Source: Vitis vinifera (taxonomy: Eukaryota; Streptophyta; Magnoliopsida; Vitales; Vitaceae). Taken from it: a stretch of DNA of 64,000 bases. Location: contig NC_081821.1 of assembly GCF_030704535.1 (NCBI RefSeq), positions 2,681,001 to 2,745,000 of the forward strand, written 5' to 3'. Each line of letters begins with the position of its first letter. Position 1 is the first letter of the stretch. A model generated the notes under the pieces. That model was not told where the DNA came from and made no database searches. It was given only the letters and a program-made list of their open reading frames with translations. Both the position numbers and the translations under genes were made by a program. Below, piece by piece: positions 24,858 to 37,800 of this stretch.

Positions 24858-25557
24858 CTTATTAATTTCAATGTCTCTTCTTAATAAAATACCTCATGCA
24901 TTTTTAACAACCCCACAAACTCTATTTATTAGTATTATTTTAATTTATTTCACTACTGCCCTTTGCCTCTCACAGTTACATTTTTATTTTTTTTTATTTT
25001 TTTTTCACCGCAACACAATGCTACAAATCCAAAATCTAGAAACATGCAATTTTCCTTTTTATTATTTTCCAATCCCTTAAGCCACATGTAATTATATATT
25101 TATTTACTCATTTAATTTTTAAAATTTCATTGTTTAGATCTATTCATCTAAATTTTTTTTTGAATTTCCCTATTTTTATAAATGAAACAACCTATATTCA
25201 TAATTTCAATATTTTGATCTTAAAATAAATTAAATAAACTAACCCTAATCTAAATTAAAAATTTCTAAAAAATATCTAATGTGTTCAAAACTAACTAATT
25301 AATATAATATATTAATGTAGGGTTAGAATCTTACCTGAAAAAATATGAACTTCAAACTCTAAACCTCCAAACATTTAACCTTATGCTCTCTAATTCTTTA
25401 ATTATTGGTTAATAGAGTTTTCAGGAAAAAAGAAGATAAGAGAAAAATCTAATTTATATCTAGAATTTTTAATTATAAAATGACTTTTTTATTTTTAATG
25501 AATTTAATTAATTAATAATTTACTATTTTACCTCTAAAGTTTATTTTGGGTGTTACA
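23413..25557 (-). mobile_element. Old solo LTR of the same Gypsy family, minus strand
   Basis: Read on the minus strand this 2.1-kb segment follows the LTR of the intact element from end to end. It starts TGTAACACCCAAAATAAAC, and then has AAGATTCTAACCCTAC (LTR: AAGATTCTAACCCCTAG), a block like ATATTAGGTGA, GGTAAGGGAA, CATGGATCAAA and ATTAATGTTCCTTATTGGAC. It ends with TTTGAGATGTTAAATAAGCG, GTCACGTC and a final TTGTAACA. Many point differences and small gaps show it is old. No internal pol sequence follows, so it is a solo LTR. I could not find a matching 5-bp target duplication (AAGTT against ATTAC), so the ends may be off or mutated. An (ATT)n run lies at about 24825-24856. Confidence 0.8.
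24825..24856. repeat. (ATT)n microsatellite
   Basis: About ten ATT units inside the old solo LTR; absent from the young LTR of the same family. Confidence 0.85.
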
Positions 25558-28500
25558 ATTACAAAATATTTCTTTGATTTCAATACACCCAAAACCCGAG
25601 AAGCACAAGCTAGAAAACATAATATTTGTCCAACCACACTTTTGTAACTCCAAATTTTTGAATTCGTTACAATCTCGCCTGTGATACTCCAATTATCCCA
25701 TGAATTGATTATTCCTAAATGAGTCATAAAGGGTATTACGAACATATCTTATCTCCACATTGGATCAAGAACATGTCAAAGAGATAAAAAATAAAAAAAT
25801 AAAAGAGAAAGAAATAAAAATAAAAAATTAATTTATATAGTCATCAAACCAGTCCAATTAGCAACCAGAATTGTATGCATTATATGAACATAAATCAATC
25901 CATTGGAATTATTCAATACGAAAGCATGAAACACAAGTAAATCAACAGTGCCAAGACTCAAGGCCAATCTAAACCATGCTATTTAAGATGGGATTTAGCC
26001 CAAAAAAAATAGTATTGTTTAAAATATATTTATTAAAATACAATAAATTTAAAACTATTTCCAAATTTTCAACATTTTTTATGACACTGATTGAAAGTTA
26101 TTTTTTACCAAAAAAAAAAAAAAGATAACTTCAATTTAAATTTAAAAATAAAAACATTTTTTAAAATTATTATGTTTTAAAAAATATTCTTTAAAATTGT
26201 TATATATATTAAATCCCTATGAAAGACCAAAAAGAATGCCCAATGGGCCAGAGTAGCTGGGGAGTGCCCCTTCTCTATGTCCCATTCTTATTGTAAAAAA
26301 TTAAAAAATGCTTCAAAAGCTGGGAGATGGATGGAATAAGAATTTTTTGATGGAGAAAAGTAAAGTGGCACCCGTGAAAAAATATACTGAACGAATAATT
26401 TTCTAATCATCACAGTACATTTGCCATCCTTCTACGTCACTACAAGCATTAATTTCTGATAGCTCTCCCTGGCACTTGGCAGTGTCATTAATGTGGACAG
26501 GACTCAGGATCCTTGAAAAGAGTGTGAGTACTTTTAAAAATAAATTTGCAAAATTAGTAATTATTTCAAAACACACTTTCTTTCTCACTGTCTTATGCCC
26601 ATTTCGAAGTATTTTTAATTTATTGCATTTTTATCAATAATAATTTTATAAATAAAGTTTTTATGAATAATTAGTTAATATTTAAACATCCAAAGAAAGA
26701 ATTTTCATAATGTATATATGATTTATGAAAACTAATCCAAACATTATATGAGTGGTAATGAAAATTAAGTGATAAAAATAATAGTATATGAAACATATTT
26801 CCAATTCTTGCTTTCCAAGACTCACTAACAATGGCTCCCTTGAGGAATATCTCTTGAAAGTCAAACATTTGACTTTAAAATAGTACATATTTAATGAAAT
26901 CGCAACCAAGGGAATGAACTTGATTGAATCAACTAGGAAAGAAGACTATTAAGTTATTTTCTTGTACAACTTTTGTGAATTGATTTGAAAAACGTAAGAC
27001 AAGTGGGAATCGAAAAAGTAAAATATACTCTTACCAAAGTTTTAGGTTTGGAAGTGAATCATGTGATAGTGGACTATGGTGAAGAGCAAATAGGTAAATT
27101 ATGTAAGTTTGTACTGTTTCCTTGTTTTCTTTTGCATTCTCATTCAAGGTGGCCAACTTGAGATTGATTGGATTCATTTGGAATAAAGCAATTGAACTTT
27201 AGATGGAAATCAATTTGGGGCATGTACTTGATTTCACTCGTCTCATCTTTGTCGGTCGAAAAATGATAAGTGATGAAGACTTTTTTATTATTCAAATCAG
27301 GACAAATTATATCAATTATCAATCGATGATATGATTGTGTTATATGTTAAAGCATCCACTATCAAGAATTTTAAACTTTCTTAATTTTAAGTGGACTATT
27401 GTTTTTACAACTTTGATAATTCAGAACGTATAATATAAATATATTTTATTTAAAAAAAAAAAGATATGATAGCATATGTTTTTTAAGTCATGTGATATAT
27501 CATATCTGTCTCGATATAGTGGTGTCTTGTTTATGGTGGATTTTGAGTCATTAATTTAGTTTCAAATTTACTTATTGAGAACGATCTAGTTATAACAAAA
27601 TGTAGAATACATATAATGACGGTTGTAGTTACTAACATACAAAGCTTCATCTGATTATGATTAATTCAAGGGTGCAAAACGATGAATTTTATAACAAATA
27701 ATGTGTAAAATTTTGATTTAGTTATAGCCTATTAGGAGATGCAAATAATAATTATTATGGGTTCATAGACATCAAACTAACTACTTAATTTATAATTTTA
27801 TACTACCAACTTTAACTAGTTATCTCTCTTATAAACCCATGTATACTAAAGGAAGGCCTTTATAACATGCATCTATGTGCGTAAATAATGTAATACGAGC
27901 TCTTAGCATAATGTTTTAAGATCTGTTTCATAACAATTTTAAAAAAATTATTTTATGATATTTTGTAAAATTAATGTTCATTTAAAAACTTGAAACATTT
28001 TCGATATATTTTCTTTATTTATAAATTAAAAATAATTTTAGTACATTTATATTTTTATACCCATTTGTAGTAATAAATAAAAATAATTAAAATAAATTGT
28101 CAAAAAACAATTAATTTTAAAAAATTCTCAAAAAAAAAAAATTTATGTCAAAATAAAATAAAACTTGACTTAGAGTTTTGGTGTTAAAAACACCTCTTAT
28201 TTAAGCTCCCAAGGAGCTACAAATGAAGATATCGAGACAACTCTTTTGGGAAACCTAAACTAGTCTCCGCTTTGCACCTCTCCCTCTCCCTCTCCCTCTC
28301 CCCTCCTTCTCTTAGTGCTTCCCACCTGGTGAAAAAGCTGGGGAGCGGCTTGATTTCTTTATAAGAAAGTGGGTCACCACCATTGAAGATGTTAGCTTTA
28401 ACTCATCATCTTCCTCTATCGGTTTCCCCAACTTGCGTTCATGTCTTTGACCCACAGGCCGCCCCACTTTTTTGAGTTTTTTCCTACGCCCTCAAACCAA

Positions 28501-29407
28501 CGTCCCCCTGTGATTCCTAGATAGCGGAAAGTTAAGCTAGTGGCAAGTTAATGTGACTCACTCTCCGCAATTCATGCGATTATTAATCAAATTGCATGTT
28601 GATGTGTCAATCAACCTTACCCATCAAAAGATGGTGGAGTGTTAGTGATTATAGCGATGAAGTAAGGTGGGAGGAAAACGAGAGAGATCGTGGGTTGAAG
28701 AAGAAGGGTCTTTGGGCTTGGAAGGTTGGAAGGTTGGATATAGGTGTTAGTGTTTGGGCTTGGTATCTTGGGCCCATTTAGTGTTTAGGGTGGGCTCAAT
28801 TTTTTATACTTAGTAAAAAAATAAAATATAAGGAAAAAATAGGGAACTTATTTATATAATAATTAGTAAAATTAGCACAATTGGGAATTTATTCAACAAA
28901 CGACTGTCACAGAGACAATAGGCTTGAGATTTTGAAAACAAAAAACAAAAAATAGGAAATATTTTTTTAAATATGATAATTTAAAAATTATTTTTAAATT
29001 TAGAGCCGTGGGAATGAATTCAATCAATACTTAAACTGAAGGTCGGTTAAAAACTTTGAAAATATCATAAATTTTAAAATCGTTTCTTCATCTGCAGGAC
29101 TGCAACACACCAGAAATAGTACAAATCAATTAAATAAATGGTTGTTAGTTAGCATTATCATCACTTTTTGGTGGTCAAAACGAGAAGGTTGATGATAGTA
29201 GGTGGAAATGGGCGGCCCAAATCAATGTTCAGCGACCTTTGTCCCCTATTTCCTCCATAGCATATGCCTGGGAATCATGTGGCATAAGGGGTAGGTATCA
29301 AAAATGCTCCAACTAGCCCTCGTCTTCCCTCTTCATTCTTCTTCTTCTTCAGTCTTTCTCTCTCCATCCCAATCCTCAATCCTCTCTTTCATGACAAAGT
29401 CAATCAA

Positions 29408-29489
29408 ATTTCACCCGTGAAGTAAGTATTCACATATAGGTTTTGAAAATTTCACCCCTGAAGTAAGTATTCATATATAGGTTTTGAAA
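29408..29489 (+). repeat. 41-bp unit, two tandem copies
   Basis: Two adjacent copies beginning ATTTCACCC(G/C)(T/C)GAAGTAAG and ending TATAGGTTTTGAAA, differing at a few bases. Confidence 0.9.
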
Positions 29490-29940
29490 AGAATGTAATG
29501 AAAACAAAAACAAAAAAAAAAACCTAGAATTCAAACCTAGATTCCATTTTATTCAAATAGATAACTTGCACGATTCAACAAAATCAAATTTATGGAAATT
29601 CAACTTCAATGTAAAAGTTCCAACCCCACAAAAGATAGAATTAAAAAAAAAAATACTTCGATTACCTCTAATTCACAATCAAATATTAAAAAAAAAATTA
29701 AGCTTTTTTAAAAAACCTAAATTAAGAATTTGGAAATTCTAGTACAAATATCATCAAAATTGAAGTTTTTTCTTTATAGATATTACTGTCATGGAAGACC
29801 CGCATCACATAATTTTACAAATTTTTGAAGAAAAATCTTAACAAAATCAGAATTTTTCCTTTCTTTCATGGGTATCTTTTGACGGACCAAAAAAGGAAGA
29901 GGAGGCATAGATTAGGGGTAAAGTATAATAAACCCAAAAA

Positions 29941-30000
29941 TAAATATTATAAGCTTTTATAAAAATAAATATTATAAGCTTTTATAAAAATAAATATTTT
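29941..30000 (+). repeat. 25-bp unit, 2.4 tandem copies
   Basis: Unit TAAATATTATAAGCTTTTAT plus five A. Copies start at 29941 and 29966, with a partial third at 29991. Confidence 0.9.
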
Positions 30001-31341
30001 GTTTTATTTTTATTAAAAACAAAAAAATAAATAAATTATTTTTTATTTAATTATATAATTTGAGTGAGGGATGAGGATAGGACAAAAGAATACTCAAATC
30101 CAAGCTTAAAAAGGATGCATGTTTTTTTCAAATCCATTTAGCCATAAACTAAATAAATACGCATTTCTGATTGTGATGGATTGTATTTATACCTTTAAAA
30201 TAAATGAAAAATCTAGATCCTATTTAGATTCAAAAACCTTTTTGTTATATAAGACAAAAAAACTAGGAAATACTTTTATTTTCTATTTTTTGTTATTAAA
30301 AATAGAAAATATGAAATTTTATATAACATCTTTTAATTATTTGTCATTTGTATTAAAATATAATTATATGAATATATAAACTAATTAAAAATAAAATATT
30401 AGATATAAAAATTATTTTTAAATATATTAAAAATATTTTAAGTTTCAAATAAATTTTTACTTTACAAAACATTAAACAATAATTATAAAAAATTACTCTC
30501 AAAATTACTTTTTAAAACTATTTTCGTTACAAAACAAGTTAGGTTTTAATGAAACGTTAGACTCTTAGGTTATGATGGAAAATGTCAATCGCACTTGGAC
30601 TTATTTGAGCTACAATTCTCACCATATGTAAATTCAATAAAGAAAGAAATCAGTCATATCTCACACGAAAATCACAAACTTAAGTTGTCTTTCATAAATC
30701 ATGATGATCAAAAGAAGTAATAATTATCAATTTTTAAACGTATATGAAATGATATACCAAAAAAAAATTAGAATCTAATTATAATTTAAAAATAATGTTT
30801 TAAAAGCATAATCATCATCAAATCTTTATTCTAACTTCCTAATAAAATAATAAAAATGACATTAGAAAAAAAAAAAAATCTTCTATCTATCAATTACACC
30901 CTCAAATAAAAATTGCAATCATGGGACTTAAATATAGGAAGTTTACAAATATAAAAATACTTATTTATTGGCAATGAAAAGAAAATAATTTTATTTTCAA
31001 TCTCCATTATTTAGATATATAAAAGAAGTACATGAGTAGATGAAAACATAATTATTCGATGTGGGACAGTGGGAACCGGAACGAAAACGAACATTCTGTA
31101 GGAAGTTACACCAAATGGCAACTTGTAGCCTGTAGGTGAGGACGCCACTTGGACGGCGATAAGCCCTTTGTCCATTTCCCAAAGCAACAACACGGTTTCA
31201 GTCAACGTGTAAGGTACGGATCTTAAGAAGCGCGTGAGGTCCGCGTCTGACGCCACGCGGAAATCGGACTAATGCATGCCACTCGGATCTTGCTTCCTTC
31301 GTTCATCTCGCCGTTCCCCACCGCGGTCCCATCTCCCCTTC

Positions 31342-31350
31342 TAATATATT
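31342..31350 (+). promoter_or_regulatory. Possible TATA element of the calmodulin-like gene
   Basis: TAATATATT in a C/T-rich context about 95 bases before the start codon. Position fits; the match to TATA consensus is only fair. Confidence 0.4.
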
Positions 31351-31440
31351 ACACACTTCTCTTCTCATCTCCAACACTCCAATCTTTGGATTCAGTATCC
31401 AGATATCATTTCTCTCTCTCACATAATCCGCTCCATTTCA

Positions 31441-31932
31441 ATGACGAGCAATTCTATTTCTGAATCCACCAAGCCCAATATCTATCCTCAGGATAAGGAT
31501 GAATTGCAGAAGGTCTTCAACCGCTTCGACGCCAACGGCGACGGCAAGATCTCCAGCTCCGAGCTCGCCAACGTGCTGCGGGCCCTCGGATCTGAGTCGT
31601 CGCCCGAGGAGATGAGCCGTGTGATGAAGGAGATCGACACCGATGACGACGGCTGCATAAACCTGGAGGAGTTCGCCCAGTTCTGCAAGTCGGGGAGCAA
31701 CGCCGACGCCGGAGAGCTGCGTGATGCGTTTCAGTTGTACGATGGGGATAAGAACGGGTTGATCTCGGCGGTAGAGCTCCACCAGGTGTTGAAGCAGTTG
31801 GGGGAGAAGTGCTCGGTGCAGGACTGTCAGAAGATGATCGGATCTTTTGACTCCGACGGGGACGGCAATATTAGCTTTGACGAGTTCAAGGAGATGATGA
31901 CCAAATCCAGCCCTAAACAGCGTCAACAGTGA
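31441..31932 (+). CDS. Calmodulin-like protein, CML25/26/27-type, four EF-hands
   Basis: An intronless 163-residue cytosolic/nuclear Ca2+ sensor. Four canonical EF-hand loops are visible at residues 30-41 ([12 protein letters not shown]), 66-77 ([12 protein letters not shown]), 101-112 ([12 protein letters not shown]) and 137-148 ([12 protein letters not shown]); each keeps the acidic residue at positions 1 and 12. The block with [18 protein letters not shown] is typical of the CML23-27 group, and the short N-terminal extension before EF1 fits CML25/26/27. There is no signal peptide, transmembrane segment or prenylation motif. CML proteins change shape on Ca2+ binding and pass the signal to targets; the targets here are unknown. 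The gene is markedly GC-rich compared with flanking DNA. The large foldback element begins about 850 bases after its stop codon. Confidence 0.93.
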   Translation: MTSNSISESTKPNIYPQDKDELQKVFNRFDANGDGKISSSELANVLRALGSESSPEEMSRVMKEIDTDDDGCINLEEFAQFCKSGSNADAGELRDAFQLYDGDKNGLISAVELHQVLKQLGEKCSVQDCQKMIGSFDSDGDGNISFDEFKEMMTKSSPKQRQQ

Positions 31933-32775
31933 TGTACGGTGATTCACTGCTGAGGCGCATGGATTCTTGGTAGCCGCCACCACATGGGATCCCTTCGCTG
32001 CAGCGCACGGTCTCAAACTGTCACGTATCAGTGTTAGATTTCTGGCTTTTGCAATAATATTCAACGCTAAGATTACAAATGCCGAGTAGTTCCCATTAGA
32101 TATGGAAATTTTGGATGTTTTTCTTCTCGCTCATGTGCGTTGGAAATATGAATTTACAAACAAAAACATCCACAAACTTTCCTAAAATAATTAAGACTGT
32201 TAATGTTTTTAATTTTGTTTCAATAATCTATGCTTTTTAGAGTGTGTTTGAGCCAATATTAAATATTGTCAATATTTATTTTAAACAACTATAATAGGAA
32301 AATCTTTATAATTAATCACCGTAACCCAAATTTAAAATTTAAAAAAAAAAACATAATTTTAGGAAATTTTTATTTACTATAATTTTTCTCATAAAATACA
32401 GGAAGCGAAAGAAGAAAATAAGGAAAAAAGGGACTCAAAATCGACATTGACCATGTTGATTTTGTCACATATGAAAGGGTTCTAGTTATCATTGTTGATT
32501 TTAAGTTAATATAATTTTTTTAATCAATATTATGAATATTAATTTTAATTATTTTTAATATAAGCTTCCAACATTGTTATGTTGGTCCTACCACATACAT
32601 CAAAAAATAATAATAAAACTTTAAAAAAAAATTGAATATTTAACTGTTATCAAAAATTGATTTGATGGGAGTCATGACTTGTGGCCATTAATTCTTTGGT
32701 ATCTCTCCATGCGCAAGTATGGGACCGCAAAAGTATCCATATTTAAAGCAGGCTTTTGAAAAGCCTTAAGTGGAC
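31933..32775. other. 3' UTR of the calmodulin-like gene and A/T-rich DNA
   Basis: The first 150 or so bases are likely 3' UTR. The rest shows no gene before the foldback element. Confidence 0.5.
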
Positions 32776-32783
32776 AATTAAGT

Positions 32784-33582
32784 GGGACTTTTCTCAATAG
32801 CACAGTAGTTTAAAAAAGTTATGCTTAAATTATTGTAGTAGAAGAAGTTATTACAAATATATGGTAGTTTTTGCCACATAGGAGAGAGGAGAGAGGAGAG
32901 AGGGTGAGAGAGAGGAGATAGGAGATAGGAGATAGGGTGATAGGATATTATAAAAGGGAACTCGTCTCTTGAAGAGACGAGTTCCATGAAAAAAAAAATA
33001 TATATTTTTTTAAAAAAATTCTCATTTACTCAAGAGAACTCGTCTCTTCAAGAGACGAGTTCCATGAAAAAAGACAAGGGAAAGACGAGTTCCCAGGGAA
33101 ATTTTTTTTTTTTTTAAATATATTTTTTATTTAAAAAAAATCCCAAATTAAATAAAAAAAAATTTCCTAAAGGGAACTCGTCTCTTTGGGAAAATTTTTT
33201 TTTTTTTAAATATATTTTTTATTTAAAAAAAATCCCAAATTAAAAAAAAAAAAAAATTCTTAAAGGGAACTCGTCTCTTGAAGAGACGAGTTCCCATGTA
33301 AAAAAAAATATATTTTTTTTAAAAATATATATATTAAAAAAAAAATTTCCTAAAGGGAACTCGTCTCTTCAAGAGACGAGTTCCCTGGGAAAAAAATTAT
33401 TATTTTTTTTTAAATATATTTTTTGTTTAAAAAAAAATTTCCTAAAGGGAACTCGTCTCTTCAGGAAAAACAATATTTTTTTTTTAAAAAAAAATCCCAA
33501 ATTAAAAAAAAAAAAAAAAAAAAAACAAATTTTTTTTACATGGGAACTCGTCTCTTGAAGAGACGAGTTCCCTTTAGGAATT

Positions 33583-33656
<74 letters not shown>

Positions 33657-33724
33657 TATATTTAAAAAAAAAAAAAATTTACATGGGAACTCGTCTCTTG
33701 AAGAGACGAGTTCCCTTTGGAATT

Positions 33725-33772
<48 letters not shown>

Positions 33773-33914
33773 GATTTTTTTAAATAAAAAATATATTTTT
33801 TTAAAAAAAAAAATTTCCTATGGCAAAAAAAAATTAATTTAAAAAATTGGACTTTAAGACGAGTTCCCATAGGAAATTTTTTTTTTTAAAATATATTTTT
33901 TATTTAAAAAAATC

Positions 33915-33957
<43 letters not shown>

Positions 33958-34878
33958 AATTCCAAAGGGAACTCGTCTCTTGAAGAGACGAGTTCCCATG
34001 TAAATTTTTTTTTTTAAAAATATATATATAATAATAATAATAATTAAAAAAAAATTCCTAAAGGGAACTCGTCTCTTCAAGAGACGAGTTCCCATGTAAA
34101 AAAATTATATTTTAAAAAAAAAATTGTTTTTTTTTTTTTTTAATTTGGGATTTTTTTAAAAAAAAAAATATTGTTTTTCCTATGGGAACTCGTGTCTTAA
34201 AGAGACGAGTTCCCTTTAGGAAAATTTTTTTTAAACAAAAAATATATTTAAAAAAAAATAATAATTTCGTCAAGAGACGAGTTCCCTTTAGGAAATTTTT
34301 TTTTTTTAATATATATTTTTTTTTACATGGGAACTCGTCTCTTGAAGAGACGAGTTCCCTTTAAGAATTTTTTTTTTTTTTAATTTGGGATTTTTTTTAA
34401 ATAAAAAATATATTTAAAAAAAAAAAATTTTCCCCAAAAGACGAGTTACCTTTAGGAATTTTTTTATTTATTTAATTTGGGATTTTTTTTAAATAAAAAA
34501 TATATTTAAAAAAAAAAAAAATTTTCCCTGGGAACTCGTCTTTCCCTTGTCTTTTTTCATGGAACTCGTCTCTTCAAGAGACGAGTTCCCTTGAGTAAAT
34601 GAGAATTTTTTTAAAAAAAAATATATTTTTTTTTTCATGGAACTCGTCTCTTCAAGAGACGAGTTCCCTTTTGTAATATCCTATCACCCTATCTCCTATC
34701 TCCTCTCTCCTCTCTCTCACCCTCTCTCCTCTCTCCTCTCTCCTCTCTCCTCTCTCACCCTCTCTCTTCTCTCCTCTCTCCTATGTGGCAAAAACTACCA
34801 TATATTTGTAATAACTTCTTCTACTACAATAATTTAAGCATAACTTTTTTAAACTACTGTACTATTGAGAAAAGTCCC
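32784..34878. mobile_element. 2.1-kb foldback DNA transposon: giant inverted repeat with a palindrome array
   Basis: The whole element is one inverted repeat with arms of about 1.03 kb and a centre near 33823-33866. The outer ends are GGGACTTTTCTCAATAG and its complement, and pairing continues through GTAGTAGAAGAAGTTATTAC and TTTTTGCCACATAGGAGAG. The flanks carry AATTAAGT at 32776-32783 and 34879-34886; adding the outermost C/G makes a 10-bp direct repeat CAATTAAGTG. The target duplication is therefore 8 to 10 bp: 8 would suggest hAT, 9-10 Mutator. Subterminal (GGAGAGA)n-type tracts differ in length between arms. No transposase is encoded, so it is non-autonomous. The interior is alternating A-runs and T-runs separated by short palindromes (listed separately). 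A transcript of the whole element would form a long hairpin RNA; that is inference. Confidence 0.9.
32956..34668. repeat. Array of 28-31 bp palindromes inside the foldback element
   Basis: Twelve full copies of a palindrome whose half is GGGAACTCGTCTCTT, joined to its complement through one central base. They lie at 32956-32985, 33036-33063, 33265-33295, 33355-33385, 33542-33572, 33685-33715, 33967-33997, 34063-34093, 34184-34214 (variant centre), 34329-34359, 34561-34590 and 34639-34668. About seven half-copies occur near 33084, 33174, 33447, 33857, 34268, 34437 and 34530. Spacing is mostly 75-120 bases. The positions mirror each other around the element's centre. Confidence 0.92.
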
Positions 34879-34886
34879 AATTAAGT

Positions 34887-37800
34887 GTGCAAACAGTTGA
34901 TTTGGACAGCAAGCTGCCATGAAAAGAGGAAGAAAAGAGACTTGTGAAATTTATGGAAGCCCAAGATGTCTATAATGATAGTATTATGCATTTTGTAAAA
35001 AAATATTTTTTTTTATAATCACATTCTCTAAAAACGCAAAATTTTAAAAAATAAAATAGTTAAATATATAATAAAACAAATTTGTCATTCATCTCATAAA
35101 AAAAAAATTCTCCAATAATGATCAATAGCTCAATTCCAAGTTTCCAATGAGTTAAGCATAGAGCTCAACCCCTCGCAAGAAGACCGAGTAGTTCAACTCT
35201 CGTTATCTCGAACAAGGTACAACAAAATTGATTCAAACTTCATAATCTAATATCTACAACTTATGTTTAGTGTTCAAGAAGATTTGCCCAATAAAATTAA
35301 TAAAATTATTAAAAAAAATAATTTGCTTCATAAAAATATTAAAATGATTATCTAACTAATTTTAGGTACACATTCAACTCTTAAAAATGCTATTTTATGG
35401 ATATGATTACATTCTAGTTGAAATAAAGCCCAAAATCTTTTGGCTTTCTTTTTTTTTTAATAAGAACTTCTAAGAATTTTACCCTAAATACTTTTGATTT
35501 AAGAAATAGTTTAATATAAAATTAAAAAAGAATATTTGCTTGTAGAAACATTTTTTTTTTGCTTATGTAAAGAGGTCTTTTGTATTTATTTAAATATTTA
35601 TAATATTCACATCCATTAAAATAAATACTTACATAAATAAAAATAGAGTTTATAATAATATTTTCTTTGATTTTCAGATTAAAATTACATATGGATCTAC
35701 AAAAGGACAAAAAACCTCTAATTTTGATAAATAAACCCAAACAAGGCCTGGGATTTCTTCTTTGAAATTATAAATTTTGTTCAAGAAAATTAAAAAGAAA
35801 AATCTCAACCTAATTTTATTTTAAAAAAATTAACAGATGTATTAACTAATAAGACTGTGTTTCATAGTGATTATAAGAAATATTTATACGCTTTATAATA
35901 TCCGAAAAATCTAAGTGTTATAAAGTCGAAAAACACTTCCTAAAACCTACTAAACATACTTTAACTCTAATTAAAATGCTAAAAACGTTAAATTTTATGC
36001 AAACCCTTTATCATATGATGGGTAGGTTGTCACGTTCAATGTTTGTTATGGCAGGCAGGCACCTTTAAAGTATGAGCTTTATCTTGTTTACAAGGAAGTG
36101 ACACAACAAAGAAGAACCAGAGGATTCGATTCTATCTTTTTCTCTCATTATTTTTTCTTTTTGTCATTAAATTATTTGCAATACCTCGAGAAAATTAAGT
36201 GCTTTATCAAAAGCAGGAAAGGAGCTTGACACGGAGGACTGTCAAAAGGTATGAGCACATGTTCAAAGATTTTATACGTGAGAAGGTCCCAAATCTTATT
36301 ATTTGTTAAAAGCCTAACACACCGCCCATGGGATGGAAGAGAGTCGTAATAATATTTTAACATATGGGTTGAACTTACTTGACTTGAGCAAGTTCTTATT
36401 TAGAAAACTAAAATGTTATTAATCTATTTTTAATATTTTTAATTATTTTATATGATTATTTTTTAAAAGTAAATCTTAAAAAACAAACAAAATAACTGAA
36501 AACAATAAAATGTATATTTTTAAATTTTTTATTTTTTATTTTTATTTTTAAAAACCGAAAATAAAAAACAATTTTTTTATTGATAAATATTTTTTTTTCA
36601 TTTTTTTAATTCTAAAAAATAGAAAATCATTCTCGAAAATAGTTACAGAATAGCCCTCAGGCTCCCATGAAAATGAGACCTACCTTATAGGCTAAAATAT
36701 TTTTATTTTAAGAGAATTAATTTACCTTACTTCTTATTGTTGATTGAAATTCATTGGAATACGAATGTATATTTGAGATAAGCGATTTTAATAGGAAAAA
36801 TGATTGAGATGTTAGGGATGAATAAAACTCGTTGGGTAGGTTTCAAATGATTTGTCCTAACAAGTTGTGGATGAGGAGTGATAATCGGAATTAAGATCAA
36901 AGATGAGAACAATTTTAAAAACCTAACTCGAAGATGGAAGAACATGGGATGCGAACTTACTCACATGGGTAATTATTAGCATAAATTAATATGATGATTC
37001 ATGAATAATGACAAACATGACTACAATATCAAAATTTAGAATCCCAAATCAAATGGCCATGCAATTGGTACTAAGGAGACATGTGTTAAGTGTACCATAG
37101 ATGAATTATTTATTTGTTTGTAGTGATTCGCAATCATGAATGTCACATGTGTATCATGTAACCGATAATAATGGTTGTTAATCTCTTATATTTTGTGTGT
37201 GTGATGTATGAATGGATATACTACCTTTTTGTTGAGTCAATAACACGTGGATGCCTTGTAGATAAGGAGACAAAAGAAACTATTTGGAAACATTTTTTAA
37301 AATTAATTTACAATATTTGGGAAACAATTTTTTAAATCTCTTGTATTTTGTGTATGTGTTAGATGTATGAATAGATGACTTGTTAAGTCAATAGCACGTG
37401 GATACTTTGGATAAAGAGGCATAGATAAGGACATATAAGAGAATATTTGGGAATATTTTTTAAAATACTTTTTAAAAGTGGTTGGAGTTGGATTTGGATG
37501 TCCAAGTGGGTTCACCCGATCCAATCTAATAAATGAGATAAATAAGGAGAGTAGTTTATGAGAATTTTAAAACTATCCTAATATATATATATATATATTT
37601 ATCTTTTAGAACTCGTTCCTTACAAATAAGAAAGTGAAAACTACATTTTTTCTTCTCTTATTAAAAACAAAAAAATGATACATTTTTCTTTCTAAAAAAA
37701 CCAAAGTCTTTTTCTAAAAACAAAAGTTTGTTTAAAAAATTCATCTTTAAATTATCCCTTCATGCTTTGATGTTTATTTGTTGAGATCAATATCAAGGAA

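Larger units (their letters stand above)
25558..31340. other. Gene-free A/T-rich DNA with short tandem duplications
   Basis: No frame has a recognisable domain. Bases 28200-28800 are C/T-rich and higher in GC, with a (CTCTCC)n-like tract at about 28279-28308; I found no protein there. Tandem repeats at 29408-29489 and 29941-30000 are listed separately. Bases 31060-31340 become GC-richer and are probably the promoter of the calmodulin-like gene. They include CGATGTGGGAC at 31058, a motif also found at the ends of the TRIM-like element near 54 kb. Confidence 0.5.

Noticed and set aside
31438..32064. 208-residue minus-strand frame over the calmodulin-like gene
   Set aside because: Shadow of a GC-rich coding region; the plus strand has four clear EF-hands.
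33423..34364. Short frames inside the foldback element
   Set aside because: Composed of Lys/Phe runs from homopolymers and the repeated palindrome; not proteins.
32956..34668. CRISPR-like array
   Set aside because: Regular palindromic repeats resemble one superficially, but spacers are A/T homopolymer sequence, the array is mirrored within a transposon, and the DNA is a plant nuclear genome.
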